From Simmondsia chinensis (lineage: Eukaryota > Streptophyta > Magnoliopsida > Caryophyllales > Simmondsiaceae): a stretch of DNA of 64,000 bases. This document shows, piece by piece, positions 35,044 through 46,118 of this stretch. Where the stretch lies: contig JAGTTD010000010.1 in NCBI GenBank assembly GCA_018398585.1, forward strand, positions 18,784,005-18,848,004. Direction: 5' to 3'. The notes under the pieces were generated by a model. That model searched no databases, had not been told where the DNA came from, and was given only the letters and a program-made list of their open reading frames with translations. Both the position numbers and the translations under genes were made by a program. How positions within the stretch are numbered: position 1 is the first letter of the stretch; each line of letters begins with the position of its first letter.

Positions 35044-35109
35044 CAGACGTTGATGTCATGCTGATGTCGGCACCTGCTGCGGACGTCTGACAACTGACAT
35101 CAGCGTCTG
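35044..35109 (+). other. GC-rich inverted repeat in copia B leader
   Basis: The arms are CAGACGTTGATGTCA (35044-35058) and TGACATCAGCGTCTG (35095-35109). They pair at 14 of 15 positions, and the exception is a G-U pair in RNA. The 36-nt loop holds further GATGTC/GACGTC words that could extend the fold. It stands out because the surrounding leader is very AT-rich. Confidence 0.75.
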
Positions 35110-35225
35110 ACGTCTAACTTCAGCAATTAAAAAAAAATTTTATTATTTTATTTTTGGGACATGTGGGCGTCAGTACTGATTTATATAATAATTATAAATT
35201 AATTATTTTATTAATTAATTTTGTT

Positions 35226-35765
35226 ATTGATTGAGATTCTAAATTAGATTATGAGATAATCTAAGTTGTGTATTAGTATTAGTTTTTAAATAAAAGTTAT
35301 TTTAATTAATTTTAGAATAAGATTCTAAAATAGATTGTGAGATAGTCTAAATCTTTAAATTTAATTTTAAAATAAAAGTTAAATTTTATTAATTAAATTT
35401 TAGAATAAGATTCTAAACTAGACTATTTGATAGTCTAAGCTTATTTAACTCTTAGAATGAGATTCTAAAGTAGACTACGTGATAGTCTAAATTTTAAGAC
35501 GTTGCTCATTTTGAATAAAAGTAATTTTATTACTTAATTTAATTTTAGAATTAGATTCTAAATAAAAGGTTATGAGATAATCTATGGTACCGTTTTTAAA
35601 AGTAAAATTAATTGATTAATTTTATTGAATAAATTTAGAACGAGATTCTAAAGTAATATTATGAGATAATCCATGCTTTAAAATGATAATATTTTGAATA
35701 AATAAATAAATTAATTTTGGTTAATTTTAGAATAAGATTCTAAAGGGGATTATAAGATAATATAG
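35226..35765 (+). repeat. Array of seven double-palindrome repeats in copia B leader
   Basis: Each unit has two adjacent short palindromes. The first is TTAGAAT-NNN-ATTCTAA, at 35312, 35400, 35452, 35545, 35635 and 35727, with a diverged copy at about 35226. The second is of the type AGATTAT-NNN-ATAATCT, for example 35246-35262. Spacing is about 86-93 bp, with one short step of 52. In the second stem the sequence changes from AGATTAT/ATAATCT to AGACTAT/ATAGTCT (unit 3) through AGATTGT/ATAGTCT (unit 2, G-U pairs), so pairing is largely kept. The array sits after the primer site and before pol. No protein is encoded here. Confidence 0.85.
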
Positions 35766-35799
35766 GTTGTAAATGCAAGTTAATTAAAAATCACTGGTT

Positions 35800-36420
35800 A
35801 TAAAACTCAAGTGGGAGCAAGGTTTCAATTGTTGTAACCTCACGGTCTCCATTACCGGTCTAGCAGTATAGTAGATCGATAGACCTCCCTGCGGAGGATG
35901 TAGGTTTGCAGATTACAGGGTTAGACTTTTGTTGGGATAAACAGCAGTGCAAAGAAGCAATGCGGCCACGCTGCCATGGAGTATTTCATGTATTTGTATG
36001 GGCTTTAGGTAATGATTTACACTTGACTAGCGTGATGCATTAGCCTTCCCGAGGAGCTCTATTGTTTCATATTAGAGACTAAGGTAAAGTGGTTAGTTAA
36101 TCATATTTAGTAAGAGTTACAAGAAAATAGGTTAATTGAGAATAGTTCCCATCCAAGCTAGCTTCGTGCGACCCGCTACCGGGGAGTAAGGAGTGGTGTG
36201 TTTGGGTCATCATTGTATGCATGATAATACAGTTTGGTGGATATCTAACTTATTGTGTATGCTAAATTGAAAGAATATATATCACTGTATTATACATGAC
36301 TCTTGTTAGAAAGTTACACAAATGTTTGCATTTACAGTATTTTATATGGATAGGGTTGGCAAACTTTGCTTGATTTTAAATACATAATGTACTCGCTGAA
36401 CCAAATTACTTTGCCTTGAA
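35800..36420 (+). other. Remainder of the copia B leader
   Basis: Non-coding. It has GC-richer segments such as 'ctcacggtctccattaccgg' and 'gcgacccgctaccggggag' (about 36168-36188). I see no ORF that looks like gag, so gag is either very degraded or deleted. Confidence 0.5.
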
Positions 36421-36439
36421 AAATAAGTTAGACTTGGTT

Positions 36440-38650
36440 ATTACTCACAAGAGACCTACTAGAAAGAAAGAAAAGGGTAAGGTTGCTATTGTAGCATCCA
36501 AGTCCATAAGGAAGTAAGCAAAAGAAAAATGTTTCTTTTGCAAGAAAACTAGGCTACTGGAGAAGAAACTACACTAATTTACATAGCTACTCTTCCTGCA
36601 AAAACTGCTAAGTTATCTGGTGAAGGTATGTTGATATCTCACTTAGTTGAGTCATGCGCAGTTGAGAGTCCACCAGTTTCCTAGTGGGTGGACTCAGGTT
36701 CAACTAACCATATCTATAATATGTTACAGGAGCTTAGGCTGGGCTAAAGGCTACACGATGGGTGTTGTACCTGATGGCCAGAGACAGTACAATAATAGTG
36801 GTCTTAAGTATAGAAGACGTTAGCTTTTACTTTAGTGATAGAGTTTTGTTTTAAAGGATTGATTATTTAAACCTTCGCTGTACATGAATTTGATTTCTGT
36901 ATTTTGGTTAATAGATAATTGTTATTCAGTTGATTTTGATAATAAAAATTTTAATATGAGAAATAAATTGTTTATTTTCATATGTACATGAAAAAATTGT
37001 TTATTCATGTTATTTCCTTATCAAAACTCCGGTGATTGTTTAAATAAATCTAACGTAAGTTCACTTGTTTAATCTTCTAAAAGAAAACACCCTAAAGGTG
37101 ATAATGCCTACACAAAATGTTTAGGTCACATTAATTCAAACAAGATCCAAACACTGGTAAAAGATGGACGGATAGAGGCTTTGAACTTGAGGTTATTACC
37201 AGTCTGCAATTCCTGCATAGAAAGAAAGATGATCAAATATATCTTTAAGAGTAAAGGCAACAGGGTTGGTGGCTTGCTTGAGTTGGTTCACATAGATGTA
37301 TGTGGACCAATACATGTTCAAGCAAGAGGTGGGTATGAGTATTTAATCACGTTTAGTGATGATTACTCAAGGCATGGATATGTTTACCTGATGACACATA
37401 AGTCAGCCTTTTTTTTTTTGGAGAAATTCAAAGAGTAGAAAGTTGAATTTTAAAAGCTATTAGGTAAACAAGTCAAGTCACTTCAATCAGATCGAGGTGG
37501 TGGATATTTTTCGGGTGAGTTTTTGATTTTGCTGAATGCAAATGAGATAAGATCTTAGCTTTCTACTCTGGTTACACCGAAGCGGAATGGTGTTGCAGAT
37601 AAAAGGAACAAGGACGGTTTTTTCTACAGTTTATTGATTTAAAAGGTCCTTTGTAAATATAATGCAAAATACTTAGAGAAGCATTTTGCAAGTAAGCTAC
37701 AAAAACAAAAATAAAATAGTACTAAAGGAAAATGACACTAATTCTAAACAGCTATACAATTCAAGACATAGTGGATGCATTAGATGCACCTACTGATAGG
37801 AATGAGAATATTCCAAGTACACGAGAGCTTAAGTGTGGTGGGAGGATTGTCAGAACACCTGACAGGTTCATAGCGGGAGCCGTAGTGGTTGACCGTGGCA
37901 TTGAATCTAATCCTTTTAGCCACAATAAAGTAATTAAGTCTTATAGTTTTGAAAAATTGGTTAAATGAACCATGTGTGTACAATCGACATTAAGAGAAAG
38001 TAGTGACTTTCTTGGTATTGTATGTCAACAATATACTACTCATTAGGAATGATGTGTGGGTGTCATTAGCTGTAAAGACTTGATTGTCATGATAGCTCAA
38101 TATGAAAGACATAGGAGAAGCCATATCTACTCTTAAGATTAAGCTTCTGCAAGGTCGTAAGAGTAGGATGTTGGGTCTTTCTCTAGCCACTTATATTGAC
38201 AAGACGTTGTCAAGATATAGTATAGAGTCCCTCTCTCTTTTGAATAGTGTTATAGGACACCTCAAGAGGAGGAGCAATTGAGGAATATTCCATATGCTTT
38301 GGTAGTGGGAGCCACAGGTATACCATGTTGTGCACGAGACTTGATATCTGCTATGCTATGGTATAGTAAGCAGATGTTAGTCTAACCTGGGTCCAATGGA
38401 CTAGGTGGCAGTGAGTTGTTTTCTTTAATTCTTGAGAAGAACTAGAGATCCTATGCTGATCTTTCAAAGTGACGAGCTGGTAAGACTTCCAGTCAAGATT
38501 AAAATGATAGACGTTCAACGTCTAAGCATGTCTTTATCCTTGGAGTGGGAGCCATTAGTGAGAGAAGTGTCAAGCAGTATTGTATTGCTGACTTCCCAAT
38601 AGAGTAATTGAGCTCACTAAGGGTTAGGCTCAGTAGACCTTTGGTTCAAA
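36440..38650 (+). pseudogene. Copia B pol remnant
   Basis: Broken copia coding. A CFFC knuckle-like stretch is at about 36528, protease WVDSGSTNHIYN at about 36688, and pre-integrase/integrase coding LGHINSNK (about 37120), CNSCIERKM (about 37201), HIDVCGP (about 37290), YLITFSDDYSRHGYVYL (about 37340) and QSDRGGGYFSGEF (about 37487). RT and RNase H are represented only by fragments: a PDRFI stretch near 37857, MKDIGEA near 38103, GIVSRC near 38350, RRTRDPMLIF near 38445 and CIADF near 38585. The N-terminal RT core (LNGxLEE, GLKQA) was not found, so an internal deletion near 37950-38050 is likely. It cannot encode a working enzyme. Confidence 0.75.
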
Positions 38651-39998
38651 CTTAAAAGGGGTGAGTATGGACTTTGTCATAAATTGGATTTAGAACAAGT
38701 GGGAGATTGTTAGGAATAGTGTCCTGAAATCTAGATTTATTAGGGATATATTTTTGTAATTATTAAATAAGATTGAAGTCCCAGTCATTTCCTAGTTAAA
38801 TTTGTGTATGTGAGCATTTATACTGCATGTGATTTTCTTTTGAAAACATCCATGAGATGGGTGTAGTCCTCAGACTACAATTTACATGTTTGTTCTAAGT
38901 GGATTCATAAATAGACTTGAAACAAATGGTATGGATTGTTGTTTGAAAGACTCGTAGTTGAAGACAAGTTTGGACCACTTGTATATTAAGACTATAACGT
39001 GACACTTTAGATGACTTATTTAGATCATGTGGATGGAGATCCAAAAGTGTTAGGTAGTGTGTTTAATAAGATTGACACACTGAGTTGGACCATGTGGTTT
39101 ACTTATTTCTAGACTACTATCGGAGATGAGTTATTCGCATTGTACTGTTTGAATGATGACTCTAAATCTTGAGGGTATTCTGGACTTGTGCATGGAGCAT
39201 TAGTTACTTTGATGTACTATAAGTAAGGTCTAAACGAATAACTGAAATCCCACGTACACTGGATAGCGGCGTGAAATATGACAATGATAAGGTATTCAAT
39301 AGAGAATCTATGGTCTCTTATGAGATACAGATGTCCCCTTAGTTGATTCGCAAATATTTGAATAGTTTGGAAACTTTGGCCAAAGTATTCCAAGTGTTTG
39401 ACATTTGAAATTTATATTGTAAATATATTCAAGTATAAATAAATTATTCAGTGAAGGGCGAGTCGGTAACTAATGGAGAAGCTGTGAGAAGGATAATGGT
39501 AGTGATTATATTTATCCTTTGTCATGGACATCTAGTTGAGGGGTTGTTGTTATCAATACATTCTATTGGGGAGCTATTGAATAAATAATTTAAGTCTGGA
39601 GTGCAATGAGATTTATTTAGTGGAATTAAGTCTCATTAAATGGCAATTAAATTATTTCATGAGATTATTAATTTGACCCATATGGAGCTAGATTTAAATA
39701 GTTCCTAGGTCCCTGCGCAAGCCTCTTTATTTTATTACCATTGAAAAAATATTAAAGAATTCATGAGATGAATTATTTATCCATGAAATGGGTAAAGTTA
39801 ATTTTGCCAAACATTATTTATGGGATGAATAAAATTAAAAATTATAAAATAAAATTATTTTAGGAAATTAAAATTCATAAGATGAATTTTTACATCTAGG
39901 AAACAAGCAAACAAAAAAAAAAAAAAAAAAAAAGGCGTTAATAGATGGTGATCTGCTTAATTTGCATCGGATGAACCAGCGAGCGACGCCCACTAGTT

Positions 39999-40607
39999 TG
40001 TTATGATCCGAGAATCCAAGGCTTGAGAGGGTTTAATGTTGTGTTCGGTAGCTGCTGCTGGGGGCTGAGATGTAACTTAATTGGTGCTATTATTGTGGGG
40101 TTGTTAGCTAATAAAGATGTAATAGTCTTGGTTAAGTGTTGTTCTAGCTATGGGGCGTTAATAAGCTGCTAATCTCTCTTGTAATCTGGTAGTTCGCAGC
40201 TGTAATGTTAACCTGTAGTAAGCATGCTGCTGCTGTTGTTGGTCTTTGCGCCATAAGCCTTAGGTAGTTATGTTAGTTAGTAGATATTTTAGAGTTAGTT
40301 AGATATTTTCTTGGACCTTGATATTTTTAGTGTGAGTCGGTTAGCTTGGGTAAGTCTAGGTTCAATGTTTTAGCTTGCATTGTTTTGGCTATAAATAATG
40401 GTGATCAAGTGTAATTCTGAATCATTCAATCAAATTCAATGAAACAATCTCAACTTGAGATCAAATTCTCTCTCTCATCTAACTCTCTCTATTTCTCATC
40501 CCTAATTCTCTAGTTTCTCATCTTAATTCACTTCTTTCTCATCTCATACTCTCAATCTATCTCAATTTTACTTAGCTTATGTTTGGGAATCGATCCCGAG
40601 CATAACA
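39999..40607 (+). repeat. 5' LTR of element C
   Basis: A 609-bp LTR with TATAAATA at about 40391 and a CT-rich U5 side from about 40460. Confidence 0.88.
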
Positions 40608-40622
40608 ATTGGTATCAGAGCC
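40608..40622 (+). promoter_or_regulatory. Primer binding site of element C
   Basis: ATTGGTATCAGAGCC lies directly after the 5' LTR. Confidence 0.87.
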
Positions 40623-40997
40623 TCGTTTGGCTTCCAATCGAGTGCGTAATCAAAAGAAAAATAAAAAAAAACAAAAAAAAAAAAAACAAATTCAGATCAG
40701 TTAAGGACAATTAGTTTAAAATCAGTTCAGAATTGTAGTCAATCAGGAAATTGTGATCGATTAAATACACATACGGTTGATCTGCTGGTGTTAGATTGAG
40801 AATTGTGCTTGTGTTGTTTTGAATTTTAGTTAGCGTGGCAGAGATATATGGATTAAGAGTTCAGCTCAAGCATGATAGACTGAATTAGGTTGAAATTTAG
40901 TTGCGGCAGAAGCTGAAATATGTTGATAACTAAATTCAGTGCACATGAACTGGTGTCCTGAAGATAGTTGGCAGTGGCACAACCAGAGCAGCAAGTG

Positions 40998-41858
40998 ATG
41001 GAATCAAATTTCAGTGAGGTAATCGAATCACAAGTGCAAATTACAAATGATCCGCTGAACACACACCTGGAGGCAATGCTCACTCGGCTAGAGCAGTCTC
41101 AGTTAGATATGGAGGAACGATTGCATAAAATGTTGCAAGAATAGGATCGAAAGTTTAATGAGAGATTTGGCTTGCAATTCCAGCGTGTTGATGAGGATAA
41201 TGAAGATCAATTAAATCAACAAAAACAAGGATTTGAGGAGAAGGTAACTGAACGTGTGACGCAGCCAGCTCAAGTTAGGGAACCAAATTTCATTGATGTA
41301 ATCAAAGCACAAGATGACGATAGAATCACTCAAGCCAAATGCATGCAAAAAGTTCTTGTTGCAGAATCACATATTCCGGTGGAGAAATTTCATGTTCGGC
41401 CGGAGAATTTGCAAAATCTGATCACATGGCAGTTTAAGGAAGTGTTGGAACCTTCGACAGTGCAAGATCAACTTCCCAAATTGAATGAAGCAGTTTCAGT
41501 TCAAGATCTTGTTGCTGATTTACAGCCTGCGCAACATAAATTGATACAATTACAAGCAAGCGATTCATTTCAGTTTGGAAAGTTGCACAACCCGATCAAA
41601 GAGCAAGGTCAAATGATTGAAGTTGGTGTTTATACAACAAAGAACACTAACAATAGGTTCTTTGATCAAAGAGAGTGGAAGCTTACTGTTCAGATCAACA
41701 AAGAGGAATTTAACAATGAATTGAACAAGTTGGGAGCTTGTATTGTTCAAGTTGAGAGCAAAGGACATCTTCCCAAAATACAAGCAAATGTTAGGCCTCC
41801 CGAATATGTTGTGAAATTGGAGACTAGGCTGGATTTAGAGGTTTTAAGGAGGACTTGA
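40998..41858 (+). pseudogene. Element C ORF, interrupted by one stop
   Basis: An in-frame ATG at 40998 opens a coiled-coil-like stretch (HLEAMLTRLEQSQLDMEE...) that meets a TAG at 41142-41144. The same frame continues to 41858, and an ATG at 41172 would give 228 residues. The downstream part is Gln/Glu/Val-rich with QFKEVLEPSTVQDQL (about 41430-41474) and RPPEYVVKLE (about 41794). These correspond in order to EFKGIIEPSMMQDQQ in element D and to QFKDMKLGST and RPPDFL in element J. The protein family is unknown to me. The stop suggests the copy is dead, unless translation restarts at 41172. Confidence 0.6.
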
Positions 41859-42151
41859 AGTTCATGTGCTGTAAACTGAAAAATTCAGGTAGCTGGGTTC
41901 TTGTAGGAGCTCAAAACTTGACTGAATTCCTTTGGAGTCTTGCCGAGACAATTGGAAGTTTTTCTTGGTTGAGTAAAGTTCACAATCTTCGAGCCTTAAG
42001 TTCAATTGCTCTAGATTACATGCTGAATTGGTGCACACAAAAGAGAATAGCTATTGGCATTAGTGTGTGGCTGATTTGGTTGAATCTGAATAGACCTCCT
42101 GAAAGATACTCCAAAACAGATGCAAGACATCTTAGCAGGGGCCAAAAGTAG
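41855..42151 (+). CDS. Element C second ORF, unknown protein
   Basis: This 98-codon ORF overlaps the end of the previous frame by 4 nt (ATGA-type overlap). LSKVHNLRAL (about 41973) sits where J has LGKLWKFKDLEF and D has LGKVWTFRHMYL. In J the equivalent region is part of one continuous protein, so this is probably the C-terminal part of the same protein, put out of frame by a mutation. It is Trp- and Leu-rich in the middle. No function is assigned. Confidence 0.4.
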   Translation: MKFMCCKLKNSGSWVLVGAQNLTEFLWSLAETIGSFSWLSKVHNLRALSSIALDYMLNWCTQKRIAIGISVWLIWLNLNRPPERYSKTDARHLSRGQK

Positions 42152-42333
42152 CTCATCTGTGGGATTATTTGTCTTGGAGTTGGTTGAATTGACATGTTGT
42201 TGGTAGAAGTTGCTTCAGAACTTCTCGTCCATTGCAATCCCGGCTTGAAGTTCATCACCATCAACTCCAATTTCTACCTCTATATCAATAAATGTTCTTC
42301 TTGAGGACAAAAATATTTTCAAGGGGAAGGGAA

Positions 42334-42939
42334 TATTATAATCCAAGAATCCAAGGCTTGAGAGGGTTTAATGTTGTGTTTGGTAGCTACTGCTGGGGGC
42401 TGAGATGTAGCTGAATTGGTGCTGTTATTGTGGGGTTGTTAGCTAATAAAGATGTAATAGTCTTGGTTAAGTGTTGTTCTAGCTATGGGGTGTTAATAAG
42501 CTGCTAATCTCTCTTGTAATCTGGTAGTTTGCAGCTGTAATGTTAACCTGCAGTAAGCATACTGCTGCTGTTGGTCTTGGCACCATAAGCCTTAGGTAAT
42601 TATGTTAGTTAGTAGATATTTTAGAGTTAGTTAGATATTTTCTTGGACCTAGATATTTTTAGTGTGAGTCGGTTAGCTTGAGTAAGTCTAGGTTCAGTGT
42701 TTTAGCTTGCATTATATTGCCTTATAAATAATGGTGATCAAGTGTAATTCTGAATCATTCAATCAAATTCAATGAAACAATCTCAAATTGAGATCAGATT
42801 CTCTCTCTCATCTAACTCTCTCTATTTCTCATCCCTAATTCTCTAGTTTCTCATCTCAATTCACTTCTTTCTCATCTCATACTCTCAATCTATCTCAATT
42901 TTACTTAGCTTATGTTTGGAAATCGATCCCGAGAATAAC
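42334..42939 (+). repeat. 3' LTR of element C
   Basis: A 606-bp LTR, partner of 39999-40607. Both of its outer ends have mutated away from the TG/CA form. Confidence 0.87.
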
Positions 42940-43867
42940 TAGTTATCCGCGTCAACTTAAGCGGGCCAATGAGTGGCTGCCACGTGTCACGTACAGTCCA
43001 AAATAAAAGGGCGATTTTAGCAAGGTAAAAAACGCTGCATTTTACTTATTTTTAAAATGAAAACGATGCATTTTGGTTTTTGTTCTGCGAGTCCCACATC
43101 GAATTTTAATAATTTTTCGCTCCGGTATACTCCTATAAATAGAGGTGCTTATTTCAAGTTTGGTATTCAGTTTCAGAAACAAGTTTTAGGATTCCTGGAA
43201 ATAGTTTGGAGACCTAATTGGAGAGAAAAATTTCCATTGAAAATTTTCTTTCCTCAGTTTAATATTTTTCGGAGCCCACCCTCCGGGCCGTTTGAGGTCA
43301 TTGCGTAGAAGGTTGCGGGGTCTCAATTTTCTTGGTATCCTTTATTATTGGAGCAATTCCAGGTATGTTCTTTTTTTCTTATTATTTTTGCTTATTTATT
43401 TATTTATAGTATTCGTTGTTATGCTTGTTTAATTTTATGTATTGTTATGAAAGTATTACAGGAAAAGTTCTGTAGATTTAAATTAAAGAATTTAGATATG
43501 TTGATTTAAATTATGAATTTAAGTCAGTAGATTAAAAATTAGGAATTTTAAGTCGACCCTAGGTTTAGAGTTAAGAATTCTAAACCTGTTCTACTGCGTT
43601 ATTAAAACTAGGGAGAATTTTTAAAATTTATCCAACAACCGGTATAAGGGCAAAGGATTTATAGAGATAAACCTATTCCCGGGAAATCTTGCATGTGAGG
43701 TGTCACGAAGCGTTACTCTCTAACCGGGGGCTTAGGTAGAGAGAAGAGTCTCCTATTCTAAGTGCTCTAATAGGGGTCTATTGTTGTGATCGTAGTTGAG
43801 AACTGTGAACCAAATAGTCGGCATCAGAGTTTATTTTCAAATAAAATTCATGCTTTTTTTCCCAACA

Positions 43868-45214
43868 GCATTTTCGACACATGTGCTAGACCTCGACCTT
43901 ATTAGAATACTAAACCTAGAAGTAGCAAGAGAATTAGGACGTAAAACACCTTTGGTCCAAATTTTATAACTTCTTTCTTAACTAAAAATAATGCAATACA
44001 TGAATAATTTGTTCCTACTTTTATAATTGAAGAAGATCCTAAAACCTATGAGGAAGCTAGACATTATGTTCTAAAAATAGACAATAAATAGCCGACTAGA
44101 TTCTATAATGAGCATTTATATGTGGGAACTTGTAGTCTACCCAATGAGTGTAAACCCATAGGGTGTAAATTGTGTTTAGGAAAAAGTTGGAGGCGGATGC
44201 TATCAGTGACAAGTTTAAAGCTAAGCTTGTAGCCGAAGGCTATCCCTGAAAGAAGGACATTTCAATGGTTGTTTTTATTAACAACAGTGATATGTGTGTG
44301 TACCTTAAAACCAGTGACAAAAGATGGTCATCATTTGTTTGTATGTGTGCGATATGCTCAGTTTTGGCACTAATGTTGATGCTGTAATTGAGGTCAAGTT
44401 TTTTCTAAATTCAAAATTTGATATGAAGGATCTGGAAGAAGGGATTTCCTAAAATAAAATCCACTATGTGAAAAAGATCTTCAAAAAATTCAATCAGTTT
44501 GATATTGATCCCGTGAAAACACCTTACGAGATCCTTCTATTAACTTAAAAATCAATAAATCAATTGGAGTGTCTCAGTTGAAGTATGCAAAAATAACTAG
44601 GGCATTGCCTATGTTGTGAGCAGGCCTAGTCGATATACCCATGATCCTAGTCGAGAACATTGAAGTGTTTTGACCTGATTGCTTAAATATCTAAGAGGGA
44701 CAATGGACAATGTCTATTTTATAAAAGATATCATGTCGTTTTAGATGGGTATTGTCATGTAAGTTGGTTTCTAATAATGATGAAATTCATTCAACCAGTG
44801 GTAATGTTTTCACTCTTGGAAGGGCTCCTATAGCTTGGAAGTCATCTAAGAAAACTTGCATTACAAAATCTACATGGAATATGAATTTACTATCTTGGAA
44901 TTGCCATATTTAGAGAATGAATGGCTTAGAGACTTTCTTGCAGAGCTTCTACTATGGGAGAAATCGGCTTCATCTATGCATCTTCACTGTGATTCGCAAG
45001 TGGGCATTGGTACCACATGAAACAAGGCACACCATGGGAAGAGAAGATATATACATCTTGGACATAGCATATTGAAGAGATTGATTGAAAATGGAGTGAT
45101 ATCACTTGAGTATGCAACATTTGCGAGAAATTTGGCCGATCATCTTATGAAAGACCTTTCTAGAAAGATGGCATTGGAAACAACATTAGGAATGGGACTA
45201 AAGCCCATCAAGTA
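43868..45214 (+). pseudogene. Old copia element A, right part (RT and RNase H)
   Basis: Continuation of the element at 30727-32354 after insertion B. RT-type fragments include KPIGCK (about 44155) and VSRPSRYTHDPSREH (about 44620). RNase H fragments include LKYLRGTMD (about 44680), HSTSGNVFTLG (about 44790), a CDSQVGIG stretch (about 44990) and GRRYIHLGHSILKR-like sequence (about 45040-45075), then NLADHLMKDLSRK (about 45130) and GLKPIK at 45198-45215. All frames are broken by stops. This gives A a near-complete set of copia domains across its two halves. Confidence 0.75.
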
Positions 45215-46118
45215 AGGGTCGTGTTTGAGGGATACCCATCCTAGATTTCTGAGGTTCAATGGGTCAAAATAAGTTTTGTTATGACTTAATATAGTGAACT
45301 TTTTGGGCCCATTCTATGTTAGTGCATTTGTTAACACTTGTAGATGTAGAGTTTAAGGCTCTTTACATGACCCATAGTCCTTCAAGGATGGTATGGGACA
45401 TCACACACCTGATGAATCTTACATATGTGAATGTGGGGGTGGTGCCCACCCCTATTCTAGAGCGTTCATGAATGACCAAGAGAGTCGCAGGGGCAAAATG
45501 CTACCAATAGCGAGGTGAGCCTTGATTTGGATAAAAATTATGTGTGCAGACTTGTTTCTATATCACCTTAATAGGACCAAGACCTAGCGCACTTGTTAGG
45601 AGTAGTATAAGTATGTAAACACTAAGTATTGATTCAAGTACAAAAGACATTAGTATTATACATTATTGACCTCTCCTAGCAATATCTGCATTTCCTTTTG
45701 AATCATGTTAGGGAATGTTAGAAATATGCTTTAAAACTTTGAGTTGGCCAGCACCAGTTGTTCCATTTTTCCTTGTCCACATTGGAAGATGGACTTTGAA
45801 ACTTTCCTAAGTTCCTCCTCTAAGTCTTCATTTCACATTAGAAGATAGAGAAGGGAGTTCCCTAAAATAGCCCATCCCATATAAGTGTTGTATAATAATT
45901 AGTCCTACATTGAAAATGGAGATGGTTACTTTCCTAGTTTATCGTGTTCCACATCAGATTAGAGAAAACACTAAATCTTGCATAAATATCCTAACATCCA
46001 CTATGCCCATTCAGTTGTTGAGCACTCGTTAAGGCAGACCACAAGTGCGTGAGAGTTGGCCCAGTGGCGACAAGTGCAATCATGTTCTTCTTCTGAGATA
46101 TATTTTTCTAAATTATCT
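45215..46118. other. Spacer with a possible short LTR-like unit
   Basis: A stretch from TGTTAGAAATATG (45716) to ATATCCTAACA (45994) has inverted ends like a 279-bp solo LTR, but the flanking five bases do not match, so it is only a possibility. The first part may be 3' untranslated sequence of copia A. No gene is present. Confidence 0.3.

Larger units (their letters stand above)
39999..42939 (+). mobile_element. Small LTR element C nested in copia B
   Basis: The element is 2941 bp. LTRs are 39999-40607 (609 bp, TGTTATGATCC to GCATAACA) and 42334-42939 (606 bp, with ends worn to TATTATAATCC and AATAAC). The TSD is TAGTT (39994-39998 and 42940-42944). The primer site ATTGGTATCAGAGCC is at 40608 and the purine tract CAAGGGGAAGGGAA precedes the 3' LTR. 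The interior carries an interrupted ORF with motifs shared with elements D and J, and no RT, integrase or protease. LTR divergence is a few percent by eye, so C arrived after B, as nesting requires. Confidence 0.9.
32355..43867 (+). mobile_element. Large Ty1/copia retrotransposon B (contains nested element C)
   Basis: The 5' LTR is 32355-34550 and the 3' LTR 38708-43867, the latter about 2.2 kb once element C is removed. Both start TGTTAGGAA; the 3' copy ends CCCAACA and the 5' copy CCCAATA. The TSD is GCATT (32350-32354 and 43868-43872). The primer site ATTGGTATCAGAGCC is at 34551 and the purine tract AAGTGGGAGAT ends at 38707. TATA-like TATAAATA lies at 33812 in the 5' LTR and TATAAAT at 43134 in the 3' LTR. 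The leader (34566 to about 36300) is long and structured; coding follows at about 36440-38650 and is broken. A related LTR remnant lies at 10392-12255, so the family has more than one copy locally. Confidence 0.92.
38708..43867 (+). repeat. 3' LTR of copia B, interrupted by element C
   Basis: LTR halves 38708-39998 and 42940-43867 together match the 5' LTR. The join falls within sequence corresponding to about 33620-33635 of the 5' LTR. An A-run at about 39914-39933 is also present in the 5' LTR. Confidence 0.88.

Noticed and set aside
35226..35765. CRISPR-like array
   Set aside because: Regular repeats and spacers, but in a plant retroelement leader with unequal spacing, palindromic AT-rich units and no Cas context.
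45716..45994. Solo LTR
   Set aside because: Ends are inverted and LTR-like but the flanking five bases (GGGAA and TCCAC) do not match.
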